From Gordonia tangerina (GTDB lineage: Bacteria > Actinomycetota > Actinomycetes > Mycobacteriales > Mycobacteriaceae): a stretch of DNA of 64,000 nt. The DNA is taken from NCBI RefSeq assembly GCF_021556435.1, contig NZ_JAKGCU010000024.1:18188-82187 (forward strand), read 5' to 3'. Within the stretch, counting starts at the first letter, position 1; each line of letters opens with the position of its first letter. The notes under the pieces were generated by a model that did no database searches, was not told the origin of the DNA, and saw only the letters and a program-made list of their open reading frames with translations. This document shows, piece after piece, positions 59,368 through 64,000 of this stretch. Position numbers and translations under genes: made by a program.

Positions 59368-59529
59368 CTCTCCGCCACCACTTACGATCCCGAGGGGAAT
59401 TGACCACCGGCCCCCGGTGTCCGTCGACGATCGCCGAGCCTAATAGTTGCCGGCACTCGCCCCAGCGTCGGTTCACGAAATCGCGCAACGCGAGTTGCAG
59501 CATCTCGATGCGTTGGCGACTCGTTCGAC

Positions 59530-59736
59530 TCAATCAGGCAGCAGTTGTGAAGCGGGAACCCCGAAGTGGTCCGCAATCCGGTACAACGTCCCGACCGTGA
59601 TGTTCTCGCCCCCGGATTCGATCGCCGACAGGTGGGTCCGGTGCACTCCAACCGCTTTGGCAACTTCGGCTTGGGTCTGACCGCAACTGGTCCGCGCCTC
59701 GCGCACTCGCTGCCCCAACTCTCCGAGCCGATCCAT
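59530..59736 (-). CDS. XRE-family regulator
   Basis: A 68-residue single-domain HTH protein: LGQRVREARTSCGQTQAEVA, KAVGVHRTHLSAIESGGENI, TVGTLYRIADHFGV, a textbook XRE/Cro fold. Its promoter has TATAGT seven bases before the ATG, so the message is probably leaderless, and two copies of GACTATAACC overlap that box (59743-59774), suggesting autorepression. It would also control the divergent membrane-protein gene. Confidence 0.82.
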   Translation of the reverse strand: MDRLGELGQRVREARTSCGQTQAEVAKAVGVHRTHLSAIESGGENITVGTLYRIADHFGVPASQLLPD

Positions 59737-59742
59737 GATGTT

Positions 59743-59774
59743 GACTATAACCCACGGGCATGTAGACTATAACC
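59743..59774. promoter_or_regulatory. Direct repeat operator over the XRE promoter
   Basis: GACTATAACC occurs at 59743-59752 and again at 59765-59774, 22 bp apart (two helical turns). On the minus strand both give GGTTATAGTC, each carrying a -10-like TATAGT. Binding of the XRE protein here would block its own promoter. Confidence 0.6.
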
Positions 59775-59866
59775 ATCACGAGCAGATGCTGATGTTGATC
59801 GTGATCTCTCCTAGCCGTCACCAGATCGCCCTGTTCTAACTCGACTCACAACCCAAGGAGGAACCC

Positions 59867-60130
59867 ATGAACGATGAGCAGCAGTCGACACCCAACGACC
59901 ACGGACCCATGCCGGCACCCCACCAGCCGCCGAATTACGCGGAAGTCAAAGCCAAAGCCAACGGCTTCTCCCTCGCGATAGCCGGTTCTATGTTCCTCCT
60001 CGGCTTGATCCCCTTCCTAGCCCTCTGGTTGTCTGATGCACCCGAGTCGTCTGCCCTCATCTTCGGCCCGATCTGGGTGTTGGGCATCATCGTTCCCTCG
60101 ATGCTGGCGTGGCTGGGTGGTCGACGGTAG
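59867..60130 (+). CDS. Two-helix membrane protein
   Basis: An 87-residue protein with an excellent ribosome site (AAGGAGG, 6 bp from ATG). A polar Pro-rich N-terminus (about 25 residues) is followed by helices at about 34-55 (FSLAIAGSMFLLGLIPFLAL) and 62-84 (LIFGPIWVLGIIVPSMLAWL). No family recognised; typical plasmid membrane peptide. Confidence 0.6.
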   Translation: MNDEQQSTPNDHGPMPAPHQPPNYAEVKAKANGFSLAIAGSMFLLGLIPFLALWLSDAPESSALIFGPIWVLGIIVPSMLAWLGGRR

Positions 60131-60253
60131 CCAACTGAGAGTGAGGCCGGGAAACCCGAAAAGCGTCCCCCTCGGCCGGACAGACATAGAAAGAAGGTCC
60201 GCGGGTGCTGGAACACCCACGGACCCGACACACACCACGGAAAGGGCCGTGAC

Positions 60254-60463
60254 ATGTATCAATGCACCACGTTAGTCGATCAAGCCTCTGGCTACCTCGC
60301 CGCCGACCACACCATCCGCCGCGTCAGCCCCGAGTGGCGTGGCGCTACCGCAACCGTCATCCTCGCGAAGTACTCCGCGACCTCTGCCTTCGACGTCGGA
60401 TTCCGGCGCAGACTCCGAGAGTTCACCACGCCGACCGGTACACAGGACCGAAAGGTTCTGTAA
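60254..60463 (+). CDS. Hypothetical small protein
   Basis: A 69-residue protein; AAAGGG lies 8 bp before ATG. YQCTTLVDQASGYLAADHTI at the start, basic at the end. Followed 3 bp later by another small gene, so the two are probably translated together. No family recognised. Confidence 0.5.
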   Translation: MYQCTTLVDQASGYLAADHTIRRVSPEWRGATATVILAKYSATSAFDVGFRRRLREFTTPTGTQDRKVL

Positions 60464-60466
60464 CAC

Positions 60467-60604
60467 ATGGACGGTCAGCGTTTGAGGACCGTTGCCTATG
60501 CCATCATCTACTTCTCGATCATCGCGGTCATGCTCAGCGCCGCCTTGTGGCGCCGCCGACGCCCCACCGGTGGTGCCAGCAAGCCTCCAACCAACGACCA
60601 CTAG
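60467..60604 (+). CDS. Tiny single-pass membrane protein
   Basis: A 45-residue frame: MDGQRLRTVAYAIIYFSIIA begins with a short polar part and a hydrophobic helix (about 8-27), then an Arg-rich stop (LWRRRRPTGG) and a polar tail. Start is 3 bp after the previous stop. AAAGG lies 11 bp upstream. Positive charges after the helix put the tail in the cytoplasm. Confidence 0.5.
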   Translation: MDGQRLRTVAYAIIYFSIIAVMLSAALWRRRRPTGGASKPPTNDH

Positions 60605-60661
60605 CGCCACCTCACGTATCAGCGAACCCGCGAAGGGTTGAATCCGCAACTGTGCTGTTTG

Positions 60662-60703
60662 CCGAGTCATCGCGGATAGCTACCGAGTCATCGCGGATAG
60701 CTA
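60662..60703. repeat. 21-bp tandem direct repeat
   Basis: Two exact, head-to-tail copies of a 21-bp unit that begins CCGAGTCATCGCGGATAGCT, at 60662-60682 and 60683-60703. The period equals two turns of the helix, as in regulator-bound repeats. Confidence 0.7.
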
Positions 60704-60727
60704 CCTACGGGTGAAACCGGCAACACG

Positions 60728-60780
60728 AAAGGCGCCCCGCAGCGGGACCGATTGAGCCCGGTCCAGGCGCGGGCGCTTTT
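60728..60780 (+). terminator. Terminator with T-run
   Basis: AAAG and GCGCCC (60728-60737) pair with GGGCGC and CTTTT (60771-60780); an inner GGACC/GGTCC pair is nested. It closes the small-gene cluster and is one of few terminators here with a T-run. Confidence 0.6.
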
Positions 60781-60973
60781 CGCGCGCTCATCGGCAGACC
60801 TCCGCAGCGTTACTCCACTTCCCTCTTGAACGTGAATGTGGATTCGGGTGGTGTCCGAGGCGCCCTTCTGCCGGCTACGCCGTCATCTGAATGGAAGCGG
60901 CTACGCCGCGCTGTGACGCCCTTCGGGCTGAGTTGGTTTGCGTTGCACCGCTCATTCTCTTACCTCCGATCGC

Positions 60974-61064
60974 GGTCTGCAAGGGCCGTGAAAAACTAAT
61001 CCGCCCTACGGGTTTCAGGCCTTCGGCCCGGATGACTTTTTCACTGTAAACACCCTTGCAGACC
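60974..61064 (+). ncRNA. Multibranched structured element of 91 bp
   Basis: An outer 12-bp perfect stem (GGTCTGCAAGGG, 60974-60985, with CCCTTGCAGACC, 61053-61064) encloses a second 8-bp stem (GTGAAAAA, 60988-60995, with TTTTTCAC, 61037-61044), then a 5-bp stem (ATCCG with CGGAT), and inside it two small hairpins (CCC-TA-CGGG and GGCC-TTC-GGCC). The nested three-way-junction plan is unlike a terminator. It lies 65 bp before the next ATG. It may be a structured RNA, a riboswitch-like leader, or a single-strand or transfer origin. No gene is seen from 60605 to 61129. Confidence 0.55.
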
Positions 61065-61129
61065 ACTCCCTGCGGCAAAGAGATGGCTTGTGCAAACGCA
61101 AACCAGCACTCACAACGGGAGGGGTCACC

Positions 61130-61360
61130 ATGAGCAATGCGACCACTGTCTACCAGCTGTGCACCGGCTGCGCTCTGGCCGTCGCATACGGAGACATGAG
61201 CGGTCTGAACACCGAGAACACTGCCGAGGTCGTGGACTTTATGGCCGACCACGGGCTGCTCGTGCCCGCTACCGACGATGTGCACGGCCGCTGGCTGTGC
61301 GAGTGCTGCGGTCTCGGCCAGCTCGATCCGGCCCGCACGTTCACCACCACCGCCGCGTAA
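61130..61360 (+). CDS. Small zinc-ribbon-like protein
   Basis: A 76-residue protein; GGGAGGGG lies 6 bp before ATG. Two Cys pairs, YQLCTGCALAVAYGDMS and RWLCECCGLGQLDP, 45 residues apart, make a likely zinc site. No family recognised. Similar small Cys-pair proteins are common in actinobacterial plasmid regions. First gene after the structured element at 60974-61064. Confidence 0.6.
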   Translation: MSNATTVYQLCTGCALAVAYGDMSGLNTENTAEVVDFMADHGLLVPATDDVHGRWLCECCGLGQLDPARTFTTTAA

Positions 61361-61392
61361 CCACCAGACCCGCATCCGACAGGAGAGAACAC

Positions 61393-61668
61393 ATGAATGC
61401 TTGGCTCGCCGACCAGGACCGCACCGCCATCGATGCTCTTGCCGACCGTATCGCCGAACGCGACCCCGACCGCCTGGCACGCGCAGGAGATGACCGGCAT
61501 TTCGCCGTGTGGATGCTGCTGGTCGACCGTAAGGCCCGCAACTACAGCGGCCACGCAGTCACCGATCTGCCGGACTGGGCATGGCGCGATGCCTACGACG
61601 ACGACCTGTCGCCGCATGATGCGTTCTCCGATGCCCTGGCCCACTGGGTCGACATCGAGGGTCTGTAA
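61393..61668 (+). CDS. Hypothetical acidic protein
   Basis: A 91-residue protein; AGGAGAG lies 6 bp before ATG. Contains RHFAVWMLLVDRKARNYSGH and PDWAWRDAYDDDLSPHDAFS. Helical, acidic, no signal. It follows the zinc-ribbon gene by 32 bp and is probably in the same transcript, which ends at the terminator 61708-61742. Confidence 0.55.
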   Translation: MNAWLADQDRTAIDALADRIAERDPDRLARAGDDRHFAVWMLLVDRKARNYSGHAVTDLPDWAWRDAYDDDLSPHDAFSDALAHWVDIEGL

Positions 61669-61707
61669 ACCACAGCTTCCGCGTCGCACTCAACTACGCG
61701 GGCAATA

Positions 61708-61742
61708 GAAAACCCGGTCAGCGGCTATCTGACCGGGGTTTC
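61708..61742 (+). terminator. Terminator hairpin
   Basis: CCCGGTCAG (61713-61721) and CTGACCGGG (61729-61737), extended by AAAA on one side and TTT on the other with one bulged G; loop CGGCTAT. It lies 40 bp after the acidic-protein stop. Confidence 0.7.
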
Positions 61743-61767
61743 ACCACCACAGTAAGGGAGAAACCCC

Positions 61768-63342
61768 ATGGCACACAACAACACCACCACCGCAGGATCG
61801 GGCGGGGAGCTACGTCACCTCGCACCGGCCGATCTGGTCATCGACACCAACATCCGCACCGACGCCGACACCACGCTGACCCCCGAGTTCATCGACTCGA
61901 TCCGCGACGGTGTGCGCCAACCCGTCCTCGCCGTCGAGATCGACGGCCAGGTCCGGGTACGTGACGGGCAGCGCCGCACACTGGCCGCGCGGCAGGTCGA
62001 ACTGGCCAGCATCCCGGTGTACGTGGTCCCCGTCGACGCCGCAGACGACGCAGCGGCCACCGTCGACCGCGTCCTGGAGCAGCTGTCCAGCTTCGAACGC
62101 GAAGGGTTACGCGCTTCCGACCGTGTCGCGGCGATCGAGCAACTCGCCCTGGCCGGCATGTCGGCGACCAAGATCGCCAAGGCCACCCGCACCGCCAAGA
62201 AAGACGTCGACAACACCCTGGCCGTCGCGAAGTCCGCGACCACCCTCGATCTGCTCGACCAAGACGCCGGCCTCACATTGGAGCAGTCGGCGGTGCTCGC
62301 CGCCTACGACCACGACCCCGAAGCACAGCAATGGCTACTCGACGCCGCCGAGCGAGGACGGTTCGAACACCAGGCCAAGCAACTGGAGTCCGACGCCGAC
62401 GAGCGGCGACTTCTACTCGCCCAGGTCGCCACCTACACCGCCGACGGGATCGACGCCGTCACCCGCCACCCCTCTTTCGCGCCGCAAGCGCACGCTCGCC
62501 TCGAACAACTCGGCAACTCCGACGGCACCCCCGCACGCATCGAGGACATCCCGACCGAGCATCGCTTGGCCTACGTGATGGCCGACCCCTCGGAATGGTG
62601 GACCGACACCGACGGCAACACCGTCGCCGAGCACCTCATCGACTGGTCGCTTGCCGACGACGTGTTCGACGAGGACACCGAACCCACCGAAGGACTGCGC
62701 GACCCGCGCACCCTGACCACCCACATCGATTACCAGATCGAAACCATCTGGTACGTGCGGCGCTGGGCCGACCTCGGACTGATCGCGCGCAGCTACAGCG
62801 AGCCGTCTGCCTCGGCCGACACCGACACCAGCGACGTCGAGCGCGAGGCACAAAAGCAGCAACGCCGCCGGGTGCGGATGCTCAACGCGGCCAGTGTGAC
62901 CGCCCGCGAAGTGCGGATCGAGAAGCTGACCGCGTGGCTGACCCGCAAGACCCTCCCCAAGGGCAGCGCCACCACCGTCGCGAAGTTCCTCGCAACATCG
63001 ATGCGTGCCCATCACGACATGTTCGGCGCCAACAGCTCCCAGGGCAACGCCGCCGAGATCGCGGCCACCATCCTCGGCGGCGACCCCGCCGAGCTCCTCG
63101 ATCAGGCCACCACCGCCGACCGCACCCAGATCATCAGCCTGGGTATCGCGCTGGCGGCCCGAGAAGCCCACATGTGGAAAGACGCCTGGCGCAACGTGTC
63201 CGACCGCTACTACACCAACGGACACATCACCGCCCGCGCCGACTACCTGCGCTTCCTGGTCGACGTGACCGGATACACCCTCTCCGATGTCGAGCAGGTC
63301 ATCACCGGCGACACCAACGCCGACGACGTGGCACTGGACTGA
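61768..63342 (+). CDS. ParB-domain protein
   Basis: A 524-residue protein; AAGGGAG lies 7 bp before ATG. The N-terminal 100 residues are a ParB/Srx-type domain: LRHLAPADLVIDTNIRTDAD, DGVRQPVLAVEIDGQVRVRD and GQRRTLAARQVELASIPVYV, with the GQRR taking the place of the usual GERR. An HTH-like middle follows (RVAAIEQLALAGMSATKIAK). The long C-terminal part is unique. No ParA lies next to it, so it may act in plasmid maintenance or regulation rather than classic partition; such orphan proteins are common on actinobacterial plasmids. Confidence 0.82.
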   Translation: MAHNNTTTAGSGGELRHLAPADLVIDTNIRTDADTTLTPEFIDSIRDGVRQPVLAVEIDGQVRVRDGQRRTLAARQVELASIPVYVVPVDAADDAAATVDRVLEQLSSFEREGLRASDRVAAIEQLALAGMSATKIAKATRTAKKDVDNTLAVAKSATTLDLLDQDAGLTLEQSAVLAAYDHDPEAQQWLLDAAERGRFEHQAKQLESDADERRLLLAQVATYTADGIDAVTRHPSFAPQAHARLEQLGNSDGTPARIEDIPTEHRLAYVMADPSEWWTDTDGNTVAEHLIDWSLADDVFDEDTEPTEGLRDPRTLTTHIDYQIETIWYVRRWADLGLIARSYSEPSASADTDTSDVEREAQKQQRRRVRMLNAASVTAREVRIEKLTAWLTRKTLPKGSATTVAKFLATSMRAHHDMFGANSSQGNAAEIAATILGGDPAELLDQATTADRTQIISLGIALAAREAHMWKDAWRNVSDRYYTNGHITARADYLRFLVDVTGYTLSDVEQVITGDTNADDVALD

Positions 63343-63414
63343 ACCCAGACCAGGGGGTGGGCCGAGCACCGACCTCGCGCCCACCCCCTGCCCGAACCAC
63401 ACGAAAGGCAACCG

Positions 63415-63723
63415 ATGACGATCGAACTGTTCCCACGCTGTGCCCTACCGGGCTGCGCCAATCCCACTGACGCCCAGGGCCACCCCTGTAGTCAGTGTCT
63501 CCGTGACTTCGGCGGCCTGCTGCGCCACAATCCGGCCGGGCAGGCGCTAAGCGCCACCGCCGAGGCCGCACGTGACCGCCTGGCCGGCCAACGTGACACC
63601 GACATCGACGCCGGCATCCAGGGCAAGCCCGGACAGATCTGCTGGCTGTGCGATCAACGCCGCACCTGTACCCGCGTCGCTGACCGCTGGGAATGCCGCA
63701 CCTGCCGCCACATCACCGGCTGA
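63415..63723 (+). CDS. Small protein with several Cys pairs, zinc-binding
   Basis: A 102-residue protein; GAAAGG lies 6 bp before ATG. Cys pattern: RCALPGC, HPCSQCLRDFG, ICWLCDQRRTC, WECRTCRH, giving at least two probable zinc sites. It follows the ParB-domain gene by 72 bp and is probably co-transcribed. No named family recognised; a DNA- or protein-binding accessory is likely. Confidence 0.6.
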   Translation: MTIELFPRCALPGCANPTDAQGHPCSQCLRDFGGLLRHNPAGQALSATAEAARDRLAGQRDTDIDAGIQGKPGQICWLCDQRRTCTRVADRWECRTCRHITG

Positions 63724-63769
63724 CCGGTGCGGGACAGCGCTGGAGCGGCCTGCGGCCGCGCAGTGTTGC

Positions 63770-63810
63770 CCCGACCCGGTGGCTGCGCTGCGCTGCGCCA
63801 CCGGGTCGGG
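63770..63810 (+). terminator. Strong terminator hairpin
   Basis: Perfect 14-bp arms CCCGACCCGGTGGC (63770-63783) and GCCACCGGGTCGGG (63797-63810), loop of 13, 47 bp after the zinc-protein stop. No supported gene lies in the remaining 190 bp to the window edge. Confidence 0.75.
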
Positions 63811-64000
63811 AGAGTCCCCAGTTGGGTGGGTGGTCACCAACTTGCGCGCGCACGTCGACCAAGTGTGACCGACAGGGACCCCCGACCTGTCAACCCACGC
63901 CTGGTGACTTCCGCGTGTTCTCCGCTGCGCTCCGCCCACGCGCTGCGACCAATCCGGCAACCCGCACTCGCTGCGCTCGCAACCGAATTGGCCTCCGGCC

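Noticed and set aside
60880..61080. tRNA-like gene
   Set aside because: The element has nested stems but no 7-bp acceptor, anticodon arm or TTC-type arm in tRNA spacing.

Overview
This window looks like part of a large conjugative plasmid, or an integrated plasmid-like element, from a mycolic-acid actinobacterium (order Mycobacteriales; Gordonia or a close relative is my best guess). Evidence for the host is very high GC, frequent GTG/TTG starts, an MspA-type porin (which needs a mycomembrane), a secreted cutinase-like hydrolase, an IniA/IniC-like dynamin pair, and several lipoprotein and sensor families I know mainly from this order. Evidence for the element is a type IV secretion operon, a replication protein, parA with a small partner, a KfrA-like protein, a ParB-domain protein and an IS remnant. 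No rRNA, tRNA or repeat-identical CRISPR array was seen.

Layout. (1) 0-0.8 kb: a DUF2971-like gene cut by the left edge. (2) 19.8-0.7 kb, minus strand: one long conjugation operon with many 4-bp start/stop overlaps. It begins with a cutinase-like hydrolase and a glycine-zipper secreted protein, then lipoproteins, a pilin-like peptide, VirB8-like and VirB6-like proteins, an SCO6880-family protein, a VirB4-like ATPase, an NlpC/P60 wall hydrolase, a VirD4-like coupling ATPase and a DUF4913 protein. No relaxase is present. (3) 19.8-27.4 kb: a control region with three strong inverted repeats, HTH and ribbon-helix-helix regulators, a primase-like replication protein, a PAS-like sensor, parA and its partner flanked by TAGC-rich clusters, and a DUF2637 protein. 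(4) 27.4-43 kb: an envelope island with a lipoprotein, two adjacent dynamin-like GTPases, a membrane-anchored Hsp70-like ATPase, two Asp-rich calcium-repeat proteins, an FHA-ABC exporter, two CD225/dispanin-like proteins and an ECF sigma factor. (5) 43-46.6 kb: an AbiEi-like/MucR-like fusion and a Cas12m (type V-M) effector with a degenerate RuvC site, with three similar hairpins between them. (6) 46.8-51.6 kb: a run of small exported proteins around an MspA porin. (7) 51.8-57.5 kb: KfrA-like protein, IS256-type remnant, then a DNA-modification/defence island (AIPR protein, Vsr endonuclease, Cys-motif protein, C5-cytosine methyltransferase, GIY-YIG nuclease). (8) 57.5-64 kb: small regulators and membrane peptides, a multibranched structured element, a ParB-domain protein and zinc-binding small proteins.

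How it may fit together: the left third moves the element, the centre-left replicates and partitions it, and the right half is accessory. The accessory load is unusually rich in envelope remodelling and anti-mobile-element functions. The Cas12m effector and the dynamin/Hsp70/FHA-exporter cluster are the most interesting parts. All assignments come from reading motifs by eye; nothing was searched against a database.
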